Positions 35,826 through 47,150 of a stretch of 64,000 nucleotides of DNA are shown here, piece by piece. Each line of letters starts with the position of its first letter. Within the stretch, counting starts at the first letter, position 1. The DNA lies in the NCBI GenBank assembly GCA_015680685.1, contig MNCI01035767.1, positions 348,757 through 412,756 of the forward strand. Reading direction: 5' to 3'. Below the pieces are notes generated by a model, which did no database searches, was not told the origin of the DNA, and saw only the letters and a program-made list of their open reading frames with translations. Origin of the DNA: Gnetum montanum. Its lineage: Eukaryota > Streptophyta > Gnetopsida > Gnetales > Gnetaceae. The translations under genes were made by a program, and so were the position numbers.

Positions 35826-35843
35826 TGGCGTCGTTTCCGAGGA
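35826..35843 (+). promoter_or_regulatory. Primer binding site of element E, tRNA-Asp type
   Basis: TGGCGTCGTTTCCGAGGA lies one base after the 5' LTR. It is the least changed primer site in the window and supports placement in the Athila/Tat group. Confidence 0.7.
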
Positions 35844-35970
35844 CTAAGTTATTTGTGTGCTAAGTAGAACATAGGAAATCATCCACATTGTTGGGAAGCT
35901 TAAATGAACCCTTAGGGTTAATCAGAAGAAATTTTAAACAACAATCAATAACACACCGAGCAAAATAACA

Positions 35971-38358
35971 ATATCTTCTTCTTCTCATAAGAGCACTTCA
36001 CCACCTAGGGATCACACAAGAGACAGTCGGAGGCACAACATGCATAATCAAGAACTGCTAGTTCCTCAATAGTATCGAGTGGTATATACTCATCTCAATG
36101 AGTATATACCTGATTTTACTTTTATCCTCCATCAGGATGAAAAACTGCATTGGCGTGATTTGCAAGGTAACATAGTATTACCCCCAAATCGTGCAATCCC
36201 CAACATGCTCCTTCATGCTCTTGCACAGATAGACATGACACAAATGTATGCTAAATATGTTGTAGAAGATTATGACACAAGGGATTACCATCCCATAGAA
36301 GCACAATGTCAATGGGACTTGTAGCAGGAGAGTCACCACACATCGTTGAAGGGCAAAGGCCCCCATAATGCTTCGCCCATCATAAGAAAGGTTAAGGATG
36401 GTGAATCTATCTCAATAGGTTCTCCACAACATGATGTTTTCCCTCCTAACGATAGTGAGGAAGTGGGGTATCAGAACCTGCACTCCACAATACACAACCC
36501 TGGTTCTAATTCCCATGAACACCAAGTGTTCGATGAGGGAACAAAAATACATGACAAAGGTGGGAAATCTTATCGTCATCACGATCAGGGCTGTAGCCAC
36601 CGAAGAGAAGGTAGGAGACATCGACATGGAAATGGCTCTCCTTCTTCTTCCCTTTCATCATACCATTCACCCTCTCCTTCCACATCAGGATGCAGTCACA
36701 AAGAGCACAATGGTGAGGATAAGGGTAAGCAAAATGAGAGACCTCGACGAGAGAGTCGAGAGCCAAGACGAGGGCACTCTAGGGAGTTAAGGCATGAAAA
36801 AAGGGAAAGTAGGAAACCACATAGGCATCATAGATTTCATGAGAGAGATGATCATGATGAACCCCTACTAGTAACTTGGAGTATGTTAGACATTACAAAG
36901 GCAGTTAAAATACCTACAAGGCATCAAAAAGATAGCCTGATCAAGAGACTAGACATGAATAATATCCCATGATTTGAGGGGGGATACAATGCTAATCCGC
37001 AAAATCACTTATAGGCATTCCACAATACCTGCGCCTTGCAAAATATTGAAAACAAGTGGAAAAAGTTAAAGTTGTTTCCTAGGACACTCATAAAAGAAGC
37101 AGAGAGTTGGTACCGATCTTTAGAGCTGGAAACCATTAGGAGGTGGAGTAGAATGCTAGAATTGTTTAACAATAAATACCAAATGTACTCTAGAGTGTCT
37201 AACTTGCATAAACAGGTCCATGGATGGAAGCAGGGTACTCACAAACCCTTGGATGCTGCCATGGGCCGGTATTATGCATTGCTACATCGTTGCCCAGGCC
37301 ATGGTTACGCACAACAGGATCAACTACACCACCTCGTAGATGGGCTAAGACACAAAACTAGGAAAACCCTTGGGACATATGCTCAAAGGAGATTATCTGA
37401 ACTTAGGTCCCATGAAATTTATCAATTGTTGGAGCAAGTAGTTAAAGAAGAAGGGGAGCTATGGAAAAGAGAAAGCGTGGAAGAGTATAACCACGATCCT
37501 TCCCTCCAAAAGAAGGGAGTGAGATTCTCCAATGAAGAGGATGAGTCACCACTTGAAGAGTTGGTGAATAGAAAAACCTTGCCATTTCAAAAGATAACAA
37601 CGGAAGTGTCAGCTAAGGTAGATGAAATATGGAGCTCCTTAGATAGTAAAATTGAAACTATCCTAAAGATCGTAGAGGAGTCTAAGGAGGAACGAAGTAG
37701 TGACCATGATAAGAAAAAGCGAAGAGATGCAGGCCATGCATGTGACAAAGGTAAGGGAAAAATGACTATCGCCGATGAGGTTGTGGATTCTGACATGAAC
37801 AATGATGGTGGATGTGAGATCTGCCAATATGACCATCCTAAAGGATGTTGCCCAATAATCTCACATCTACAAGAGTCTAGGGTGTATGCACTCAACCCAA
37901 GACTTAACAGACGGAAAGCACCCCATCGGCTACCTTATCCCCAAGGTAACCCAAGGCAGTTCCATGAACTATTAACATATTATCCAAGTGGAACTCCGCC
38001 ACAACCTATCGGGCAACACCAACAGTGGCAACACCCACAGTCATGGGGGATGCCACCGCCTAGATAACAATACCCTTACCGACAACCAAACCCATATGGC
38101 TACTACATGCAGTAGTTGGTTTCTCCAAGTGACTTTATGGGTCAAGCAACCCCACAACATCACTACCAAGTTCAGGAGTATTTTAGGACTCCTTCTCCTA
38201 CAAAAGACACACCATATGCATACCATCCTCCGAATCCATCCATCACTCTTACGCCAGTAGTTCCACTACCATCCACTCCAACGATGCAAGGGGAACTCCC
38301 CACTCAACCACAGCAACGTAATGAGAGTTGTAAACCTTCAACCCGCTGCTGGTTCTGA
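35971..38358 (+). pseudogene. Gag of element E, one frame with six point stops
   Basis: A single reading frame runs about 795 codons without a frameshift, broken by TAG/TGA/TAA near 36068, 36322, 36970, 37012, 38065 and 38113. N-terminal block with ILHQDEKLHWRDLQGN, then a Ser/His/Arg-rich linker (36560-36840), then the capsid-like domain at about 36960-37450 (ENKWKKLKLFPRTL, RMLELFNNKYQMYSRVSNL, MGRYYALLHRCPGHG), a coiled helical stretch, the zinc knuckle CEICQYDHPKGCC (37816-37855) and a Gln/Pro/Tyr-rich tail. The ATG seen at the Gag start of C and H is ATA here (35971). All stops are explained by C-to-T changes; F keeps CAA where E has TAG near 36068. Confidence 0.8.
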
Positions 38359-38539
38359 CAACCACATGAAGAGAAGACCTTTCTTCAGAACCAGAAGCCC
38401 AAACAAGCTCTCACAACCACAAGCAGTTAAGTCTATGACCACTCCTCCAACAAATAAGGGTTCAGAGCTCCCATTAAACCAACAATAGGGCTCAACGCGT
38501 ACGGTTATGTTAACACATACTGTTACTAACTAGATCAAG

Positions 38540-39337
38540 GTGGGCCACCTTCCTAAGAAATTATCTAATCCTGAAAGCCCCCTAATTTATCTCCAAATCG
38601 CTGGGAATGAACCTCATAAGGCTCTTCTTAACTCAGGTTTTGGAGTCAACCTAATCTCACGAGAAATATATAAAGCTTGGAACCTACCTCCACTTAAGAA
38701 GAGTAATATTCAACTAGAGTTGGCTGACCAGTCCATCACCATTCCCTTGGGATTGATGGAAGACATCATTACCACTGTGTGTGGTTGGTCATACCCAGCT
38801 AATTTCCTGGTGATAGAAGTCAACAGTAACAAAGGGAACTTTTCAATTATAATGGGAAGGCCATGGCTGAGTACAATAGATGCATGCCTAGGAATCTATG
38901 ATCTTTCCTTGGAAATATCTAAGGAAAAAATTTATGGAAAGATTAAGAAGAAGAAAGTTCCATGCATCACATACAGTGACTCAGAGGGTGATGATATGGA
39001 GGAATGCTTAGCATGTCCTACATGCAACCGGTGTGCACCAGAGGATAACATACAAAGATGCCTATATGTAGCAACCACACAACAAGAGAACACCCAGTGG
39101 TTGACAACTGATCAAGAGAGTAGCCCACCAACATGCATGAAACGAACTGGGGGAACAACTCGTGCCCACAATGAAGGTATAGATATGTTAGAGTATAAGC
39201 ATCACCGACTTCCATCCCTTAACCTGAGAACATCAATCGAGAGAAGTTGGACACTTCTAAAAAATTCAAATAGATGCTCCTTATTTCATATCTCTCCCTT
39301 TCCATTCAGTCATGGGGGAGATGGACACCTATGCTAA
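38540..39337 (+). CDS. Protease-region ORF of element E (retropepsin-like), truncated fusion
   Basis: This is an open frame of 265 codons. PLIYLQIAGNEPHKALLNSG is the retropepsin region, where the catalytic Asp of the usual D-[ST]-G reads Asn (LLNSGFG); F keeps Asp here. VNLISREIY and then LELADQSITIPLGLMEDI continue the family pattern. The rest matches the F region up to the linker before RT. At about 39270-39310 the frame crosses the deletion joint into the post-integrase spacer and ends at 39337. It is probably not an active protease. It lies in the frame +1 relative to gag. Confidence 0.7.
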   Translation: MGHLPKKLSNPESPLIYLQIAGNEPHKALLNSGFGVNLISREIYKAWNLPPLKKSNIQLELADQSITIPLGLMEDIITTVCGWSYPANFLVIEVNSNKGNFSIIMGRPWLSTIDACLGIYDLSLEISKEKIYGKIKKKKVPCITYSDSEGDDMEECLACPTCNRCAPEDNIQRCLYVATTQQENTQWLTTDQESSPPTCMKRTGGTTRAHNEGIDMLEYKHHRLPSLNLRTSIERSWTLLKNSNRCSLFHISPFPFSHGGDGHLC

Positions 39338-41256
39338 TCATTTGGGGCCCTCAGTTCTTTTGAGTTTTTGTATTACACATTTTTATTTTACATTTTTTTG
39401 TTTTACACATTTTTTTTTTAGAAATATTCTTTAACTTTTCTTGTTTTTTGTTTTACAACATCATTTATACTTTTTCATTTCTTTGTGTACGTGTGTGTGT
39501 GTGTTATTCATTTTTTCAAGTTTGTCACCTAATAAGTGCTCTTAATGATGGTATGAACTATTTTCTATTGATTGCTAATGTTGGGTTTTTACCTTTAAGT
39601 TATGATGTTGATACTAAGGTATGGTTCTTTTGATATGACAGGCAATGAGTTCACCTCACCCATACATCCATAAATTTCTATGGTCTCTCTCGGCTTGGAA
39701 ATATGCAGTCCCTTTCTTCAAAATAACAAGAACTATCAATAAATTGGTGACTAGGCATTTCTCAAACTAAGGAAGGACTCAAGGATTGAAAAGGGTGTGA
39801 CTTCAAGGGAACTTGATGCATTCGTGTTGGCCATTCTCTTGGGTTCTTGGATGTTTTCTTCTTGAGTTTTCCTTCCCATTCCGATATTTCTCCATTATCG
39901 GGAAGCTGAGTTAATAAAAATAACAAAGTCTTTGCATGGTGTGGTTCTCACGTATAAGCACATAAAAAAAAGAAGTGAAAGTGAGAATTCAAAGCACACC
40001 GCTTAGATGGAATAATCATTTGGGCTACAAGCACTGGTTATGGAACTAAAATAAACATGTTCCCTCTAACTAAGGCCCTTCTCACTTCCCATTCTCTCCT
40101 CCTTCGTTTCATCGGAATGGTGGTGGCTCTTTAGGAGATGCATTCTTGTTACTTCAAGAGGATGGGTCGACTGAATGTATTAATGCAAAGCCACTGGATG
40201 TGGGTTGTTGAGGCTGGACTTGGAATGGAATCTACTAAGTCACATTAACCATGAAATACACTAGGGGCTGTACACCACCTTGTTCTTGAGATTCCATTCC
40301 ATTCTCTTCTTTCCATCATTCTTTCTCCATCATTCACCTCATTACTGGTTGTATCATTAGTATATATTTTGGTTGATACATTGTTTTCTTTTTGGTAAAT
40401 TCTTGTGGTTAATACTTTAACCCTTGTTCCAGATGACATTCCTAGAGCCTACGGACTCTTTGAATGTGGGTTTGTCAGGGCATTAAAGGCATGAGCCTGC
40501 TTTGGGGAGGACCCACTGGCATTCCTATTTGGTGCACCAGTTAAATTCTTTCCCTTAACATTTTTGCAATCCACTCTATTTTGTTCATTTCCATCTTGAC
40601 ATCCATTTTATCGAAGTTATAGTTGTCTCTTTTTCTCCATCTTTCTTGTTCTTTATTCTTTCTCCATTCTATCGCTACTAGAGGTTCGCTCTTAGTCATG
40701 GGGGTCTGGACCCAATTTTTTCGATTTTCTCCTAACCCCTACACCTTCGGTAGTCACCATGAATATCTCTCCAGACCCGTATCAACCATACCACAACTCA
40801 GCCAATGGACCTTTCACCGAAGCAAGGTATCCACTACATTGTGATTCATTTACCCTTGCTAATATAAAGACTATGCTATGTGTGTAAATGACAATCATAC
40901 AACAACAGATTAGATTTGGAGGGAATACTTGGAATGGATCGGTGCTAAAGCAGCTATGCAAGGAATGAGATGGATGGTGCGCCTATGGATGGACAACAAA
41001 AGGTGCAATCTTGGCGTTGGCAGTAGCAAAACTTCTTTCTCTCTCTCTCTTTCTCAGCTGCCAAATAAGGCCTGATGTCAAATGTATAAAGTGTTCACTT
41101 TTGTTGTCATGAACACCAGTTTTGTCATGTTCTGTAATGATGATCCATTCACATGTCATCCCATTCACCATTAGTTCTATTCAAGTTAATAATCCCATAC
41201 CTTCCCAATATTTTGTAAGGAACTTGAGGACGAGTTTTTATTCAGCCATGGGGGTA
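39338..41256 (+). other. Non-coding 3' spacer of element E
   Basis: A T-rich beginning (39360-39480) matches F at 55440-55640, and 39640-40010 matches F at 55805-56130. The landmark near 40480-40520 matches A, C, H and G. A CATGGGGGTCTGG at 40694 resembles a second polypurine tract. The 3' ORF seen in A, C and H is missing. A (CT)n run lies at 41037-41056. The end, with AATATTTTGTAAGGAACTTG, matches G at 63300-63340. Confidence 0.65.
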
Positions 41257-42062
41257 TGATGGGACGCGATATTGCATACACGATATCGCGTCTTTCCTGT
41301 GATATCGCATACGTAATATTGCAGTCTGTCGTCATTTCTATAAATAAGAAGTGGCTCTCCCTTGTTTCTCCATCTAGATCTAGACCCTTAGCAAAACTCT
41401 AGCAGTTTTACCTCTTTAGAGATAGAATAATTTCCATGTGCCCGTAGTAGGAGCTCCAAAGTGAATGAATCTTTATTTGAGCAAATATTGTACCTGAGCA
41501 CAATTTTTTGTACGACAATAAAGATGAACTCTTAGATAAACCTTGCAGTGCATGGACTAAGCTAAATAGGACTTTAATTACTATTATTTATTGTTAATGT
41601 TTAAATGCTTTATTAGTTCATTAAATCTCTCTCAACCCTCAACACTCCTAAGTGCATTCATTACGATTGCTTCGAGCACATACGTTACGCTTGGTAATCC
41701 CAACAACGAATAGCGTTTGGTAATCCCAGAAGGTTGCATTGGCTCAGGGTGTGAACGGTAAGTGGGAACAGATACTAATGCTAGGTATTAGAACTTAGTT
41801 AGTTAAAGTTAGTTAATTAGTCTCTTCATCCTTTACCTCATTAGCATAGGAGATAAAACATAAAAGATATAAAAATCACATACCTCAGACTTACTTAATC
41901 ATACAACTGTGAAAAATACAAGTAAGTCTAGGAAGACAACGAACGATTAACCTTAAGTGTTCCATAAGGCGTGTAGGCACTTAGTCTACGGAGTTTGACC
42001 GGATCGCACCTATAACGCTCGTATTCGTATGGTTGAGTGTAGGGGTACCTCGCCACTCATCA
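41257..42062 (+). repeat. 3' LTR of element E, 806 bp
   Basis: Starts TGATGGGACGCGATATTGC after the tract CATGGGGGTA. It has several GATATCG/AATATTG repeats, a TATAAATAAG box near 41339 and the end CGCCACTCATCA. It is followed by the duplication AATAT (42063-42067). Confidence 0.9.
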
Positions 42063-42067
42063 AATAT

Positions 42068-43440
42068 CTACAAAGACCATCCCTCTTGAATATAAGACAA
42101 TGTATGTGGGTGAAATTACTTGCTAAATATGATTTTTTAGATTAAATATATTCCAGGAAAAAATATATATTGTCTAACATCCTTAGTTGGAAGTGAAATC
42201 TAATGATTGGTGTTGTGAGAACCCCTATGTAAGAAGAGATCAAATAATAGATAAAGGAAGACCCTTATTTTAAGGGAATTTTAACTAATATAACTTTAAA
42301 ATCTATTTACCACCTCTCCCTAGAATATCTATTAATGAAGAAACAAAGGGTGTGTATACTGGAAGGTACTTAGAGATACAAATTATTATCAAAAATCCAT
42401 GAAGTACCATACACCAAACATCCTTGATATATCAAAATCTATGTGATGATACAAAAGTTTTACTTTTATCCTAGGATGAAGAATGATGCATCTAGATCCA
42501 TTACAAATTATCCAACTTGTCAAAGAGTGGAGGTCGAGCAAAAAAAACCAAGTGGATTAGTGCAATCTTTGGAAGTCCCAACATGGAAATGGAAAGATGT
42601 TACTATGAGTTTCGTCATAGAATTACTAGTGACCAAGAAGGGAAATGAATTAATCTTGATTATAGTTTACCATTTATCAAAGATGGTTCATTTTATATCC
42701 CTAAAATCTATAAATATAGTAGACGATGTAGCCTAGAAATTTATACATAGAATATTCTAACTATGTGAATGTCTCATGTCCATCATGTCAAATAGAAATC
42801 CTAAGTTTATTTCTGAAAATTGATGAAACTTTTTCAAGGAACTTGGAATCCAATTGAAGTTCATCATAGCAAACTACCCTAAAACAAGCCACCAAACAAA
42901 ATTAGTTAACTAAATATTAAAAGATATTTTATGGAGTTACATCAAGAGTAGACCTAAGACATGGGAAAATTACTTACATTTGGCTAAATTTACATACAAT
43001 AATAATTACCAAGGATCCATACATGAAAGCCCATTGACATGTATAGATAGAACTATTGAACACCATTAACCGAGGTAGACCTAACCTTGAGAATAAAATG
43101 GAAGGAAGAAGAAATAAAAATCATAGAATTATATCATTACAATGGTAGAACAGAATTTACATGTAGCCCAAGATAAGTATAAGGGGCATGCAAATCAACA
43201 TTACCTTAATAAGGACTACCAAATAGGGGATCATGTATAACTAAGAGTTAAATCCACTAGGAGTTCCCTCAAGCTAGGAAGATATAGCAAGTTAGTTTCT
43301 CAATATTGTGATTCTTTTGAAGTCTTGAAATGAATTGACAAAGTAGCCTATTGACTAAAGCGAATTTAAAGATCCACCCAATCTTCCATGTCAATTTACT
43401 TAAGAAGTTGCATAAGAAAATTGTACCTTACATATTGGAT
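42068..43440 (+). pseudogene. RNase H end and integrase remnant of the old gypsy element (second part)
   Basis: This continues the RNase H frame broken at 35028. The integrase part at 42443-42740 includes NYPTCQRV (zinc-binding Cys), VPTWKWKDVTMSFVIELLV, and LIIVYHLSKMVHFI, the core around the first catalytic residue, where the expected Asp positions are altered. A C-terminal stretch at 43170-43430 (QDKYKGHANQHY, then IGDHV) is the usual end of gypsy integrases. Heavily mutated. Confidence 0.7.
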
Positions 43441-43760
43441 TAAAACACTCTACCCCTTATATTTAACATGAGCTGTGAGGTTAAACCAATGGTCAAACTA
43501 CAAGCAACAAACTTGGACAATAAGGAGTTTATTCTCAACAAATATACCCTCAACTTTTTTATCATCATGAAAATGAATAATAATTGATATTTTCATTAAT
43601 AGGTATGAGTAGGAGATTAATGTATAGTTTCTTATATGTAGATGATAATGATGATGATAATGGAGTTGAAAATGGGGAATGTAATGAGGATATAACTATG
43701 GAGGAGCTAGACATAGAGGATGAGCACAAGGACATGATAGATTCTTAAGGGGGATAAATT

Positions 43761-44259
43761 ATAATATTCCATCCCTTATTAAGGGTAGAATTGTATCCTT
43801 AATTATGTAACTAACCTGCAAAAGAAGGGGTGCCTCATTATGAGAAGTTGTAACTATTCATTGTACCACTTAGGGATGGATTTGACCTATGATCGTTAAG
43901 GCCAAAGCCAAAAGGTTACGTTAGGCATGGAGTTAGAGAGCTAGATTGGTAAGTGATGAGAGCTTGGTGAAGTGGCATAAGAAGGGACTAATCACCCCTT
44001 CAGTCTTATGGCCTAACTATGATGGCAATGCTAGATTATCTCTAAGGATCCTAAGTGTCACAAGAAGTTAACCCAAGGCTCTTGACAATGTACTTAAATA
44101 CATTTCATTAATAAATTTCTACCATTTATTTCTTTTTCCATTTCATTCTCTTGCAAATACATGTAAGTTTGAATGTGCAAATTATTTCCACATTTAACAA
44201 TGATTCTATGCGATGAACGATCAAATTCATTAACATTCAATAATATGATATCACATGTT
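43761..44259 (+). repeat. Probable 3' LTR of the old gypsy element
   Basis: It begins TATAATATTCCATCCC right after a purine tract; the first base pair of the usual TG is changed. It ends ATATGATATCACA. Its last 60 bases match 19391-19440. The 5' partner is not recognisable beyond that. Confidence 0.45.
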
Positions 44260-44314
44260 GGAACCCCAAAATAATTATAATATAGTCCAACTAGAACTTT
44301 ATAACTTATCATTG

Positions 44315-44395
44315 CACACTAGAATTAAACCCATGACTTGGAATTTTCAAATTAAGAGTCTAATCACTAGGCTAACATCTCATTGTTACAACCTA
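44315..44395 (-). repeat. tRNA-derived SINE-like head
   Basis: The minus strand has GTTAGCCTAGTGATTAGAC (box A-like), then CCAAGTCATGGGTTTAATTC (box B-like). It resembles the unit at 31255-31335. Confidence 0.4.
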
Positions 44396-44699
44396 AAAAT
44401 AAATAAATAATAATATTAAAAAAATGTAGAATACATTAGATCATTGAAGATAGAGTCTAAAAAAGCCCAATGGTTTTAAGAATGCCTTTTAAGGTTTTTC
44501 ATCCTTAAAACCAAGCCTGAAAAGCCTCCCCTTTGGGGTAGGAAAAGGATAAGGTCATGCTCTTATTCATAAGCATCCTCATGGGTTTTCACTTCTTGTA
44601 AAGAGAAAGAGAAAACTTTCTCTAAAGAAAAAAGAATACATCAATTAGAGATAAAGAAAAAATAGCAACAAAAGTTAAAAGTTTCAAATCATTAAGCCT

Positions 44700-47150
44700 C
44701 CAAATTAAAAAAAATTAATACTGTAAAAAAAATTAATCATCTAGCTTTCATTAGGAGCCATTTTGCTTGAAGTTATAGCTGAAAAGCAACATCTTTAAAA
44801 GTCTCGTATTTGGCACTAAAATATAGGACATAGTTATGCTCTTGTTGCTAGGAAACAACTACGCATTAAAGCTTCCAAATAGAGTAGAGAATAAGGGATT
44901 GAAGATAATTTCAAATGCAAAGAAATGAAGTAGATAAAGGAGGTTAATCACCAAGAATTAGTTCATTGATGCTTCATTGAAAGCTGCTATAAATATTATA
45001 TGTTTATTTCTAAGCATGCTAAGCAACAGGACACTCAAAGAAAAACATAACAAAATGAGTGTTCATTTCTATAAAGAGAACATTGAGGAGAAAAATTTCC
45101 CATATATTTAAGATGAGTACATATAGTAAGAATTTCATGAATAACATACCATAAAAAATTATGAATTTTAGAAAATGTATAAGCTCTCTAGTGATGAGTG
45201 GCGAGGTACCCCTACACTCAACCATACGAATATGAGCATAACACGCGTGATCCAATCAAACTCCACAGACTAAGTGCCTACACGCCTCATGGAACACTTA
45301 AGGTTAATTATTCGTTGTCTTCCCAGACTTACTTGTATTTGTCATGGTATGGTTAAGTAAGTTCGAGGTATATGATTTTTATGTCTTTTCTGTTTTTATC
45401 TCCTAAGCTGACAAGGTAAAGGGTTGAAGAGACTAATTGAATAACTTTAACTAACTAATTAAGTCTTAATTAACCTAGCGTCAGAATCCGTTCCCACTTA
45501 CCGTTCACACCCTAAACCGATGCAACCTTGGTTACCAAATGCTAATCGTTGCTGGGATCACCAAGTGTAACGCACATGCTTGAAGTGATCGTACTGAGGC
45601 ACTTAACTAGGAGAAAAGGGTTGAGAGAGATTTAATTACTAGGAAAGCATTAAATGATAAAAAATAAATAAAATCCTACTTATCCTATTCCATGCACTAC
45701 AAGGTTTATCCAAGAAGTTCGTCTTTATTTCCGTACACAAACTTGTGTTCAAGTACAATGTTTGCTTGAATAAAGATCCGTTTACTTTGAAGCTCCTACT
45801 ACGGGCACATGGAAATTATTCTATCTCTTAAGAGATCAAACTACCAGAGTTTCCCTACGGTCTAGGCCTAGATGAGAAAACAAGGGAGAGCCACCTCTTA
45901 TTTATAGACTTGGCGGCGCACCGCAATATCGTGGGGGACGATGCAATATCGCGGCCCATGCGATATTGCATCCCATCATCTAGATATATTTAATTTTCCT
46001 CATCTAAAGGTGCAATGATAATTGCATTTGCTAGGCCTTATTAAATTTGTTATCAATAAAAATATTCTTTGTAATAATCTCATAAGTAACTTTTGAATTA
46101 ACAGAAAAAACATATCTACCATCCTTCCAAGTAATATTTGGAAAAGCCTAATGCAAATTATTGCTAACTTTTAAAAAATTTCAAGATTAAAATTTAATTT
46201 TTCAAAATTTCTTTTTCTCTTCCTATTCAAACCATAAAGGTTAGAAGCTTCATTCCAAGTAATCCATCTATCATGCATACACAAATAAGAAACTGCAATG
46301 ATAGCAAATTTGCTCCAAGTGGTACACAATCTAGGTATATTAGTAGCCTAAGCTCCTTCATTAAAAGAAAGCTATCATGGACTAATTTACTTAAGCATAT
46401 CTTTTGAAACTATAATATGATTATAATTACAATATTTACTAAGCCTACACCATGTCTTCCGAATTTGGTTAAGAATTGATGAACTAGGAATAGAAATGAC
46501 CTAAGGAAAAAGAAGGCAGTGAAGAAAGTTATTAGAAGGCCAACTATTATCATTCTTAGGTTTTCCTTGAATAAGTTTATTTCTTAAAGGGAGCATCCAA
46601 ATATCATCTTCATTAATGTACTTTGCAATTCATGGTGTTGCAAGAGAAATTCCCTGGTTATAATAATTAATGAAGCAAAGTCTTCCCTCTTTCTTGCTAC
46701 AAGTCCAAATATCCTAAGCAACTTTAGAAACACCTTTTCTATGTTACTTAGTAGATGAAGAAAATGGATAGATAATATGATCAGTTCTCTCATGAGAAGT
46801 TTTAGAAGGAGCCTAACAACTAGAGTAAGAAACATGAGCTGATTGAAGCATTTGTTTAATAACTAAAACTTTACTAACAAGGGTAAGCCTTTTTTTTCTA
46901 TTTCAATTTTCCAAGCTTCTTTTCAATTTTATCAGCCACACAATTCCACAAAATAGTAAGATTATGCTTAAAAGAAAAAGGTATTTGTAAAATTTTAAAA
47001 ACATAATCTTTTTAAAATATTTTTCAAGGCTTGAGAGTAATCTACTCATCAATATTGCCATTACAATAAATAATAGATTTTTGCAATTGAATTAAGAAAG
47101 AGATAACATGCAACAATCCTCTACTCTACTTAAAGAAATATTAAAATGTT
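44700..47150 (-). mobile_element. LINE (non-LTR retrotransposon) 3' relic, split by a solo LTR
   Basis: On the minus strand, the end of a LINE reverse transcriptase is recognisable at about 47040-46540: IPFSFKHNLTILWN, DKIEKKLGKLK, then NYYNQGISLAT and DDIWMLPLRNKLIQGKP. The zinc-binding RT C-terminal domain follows beyond the solo LTR at about 45190-45010 (KIHNFLWYVIHEIL, FFECPVA). Many stops and frameshifts show it is dead. The 5' half is absent or unrecognisable. Confidence 0.65.
45192..45978 (-). repeat. Solo LTR of the Athila/Tat-type family, 787 bp
   Basis: A complete inverted LTR (TGATGAGTGGCGAGG to TGCATCCCATCA) is flanked on both sides by TCTAG (45187-45191 and 45979-45983). No internal region remains, as expected from recombination between two LTRs. 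GATATTG/GATATCG palindromes lie at 45925-45970. It lies inside the LINE relic. Confidence 0.92.

Larger units (their letters stand above)
35029..42062 (+). mobile_element. Element E: 7.0-kb Athila/Tat-type retrotransposon lacking RT, RNase H and integrase
   Basis: Both LTRs are present with a perfect 5-base duplication AATAT. The internal region has a primer site, gag and a protease ORF, which then runs straight into the post-integrase spacer known from element F. Compared with F, about 2.9 kb encoding RT through integrase is missing, joined near 39270-39310. Gag has no frameshift, so E is one of the younger copies. Confidence 0.9.
32100..43760 (+). mobile_element. Old chromovirus-like Ty3/gypsy element, split by element E
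   Basis: Badly decayed gag, RT, RNase H and integrase pieces lie in order on the plus strand and are interrupted by E at 35029-42062. Removing E and one AATAT rejoins the RNase H frame (NHKSLEY followed by LQRPSL). A purine-rich AAGGGGGATAAAT (about 43747-43759) precedes a probable 3' LTR. The RT and integrase motifs resemble chromoviruses rather than the Athila-like family around it. Confidence 0.7.

Noticed and set aside
40694-40706. Second LTR start after CATGGGGGTCTGG in element E
   Set aside because: The tract resembles a polypurine tract but is not followed by TGATG or LTR-like sequence.
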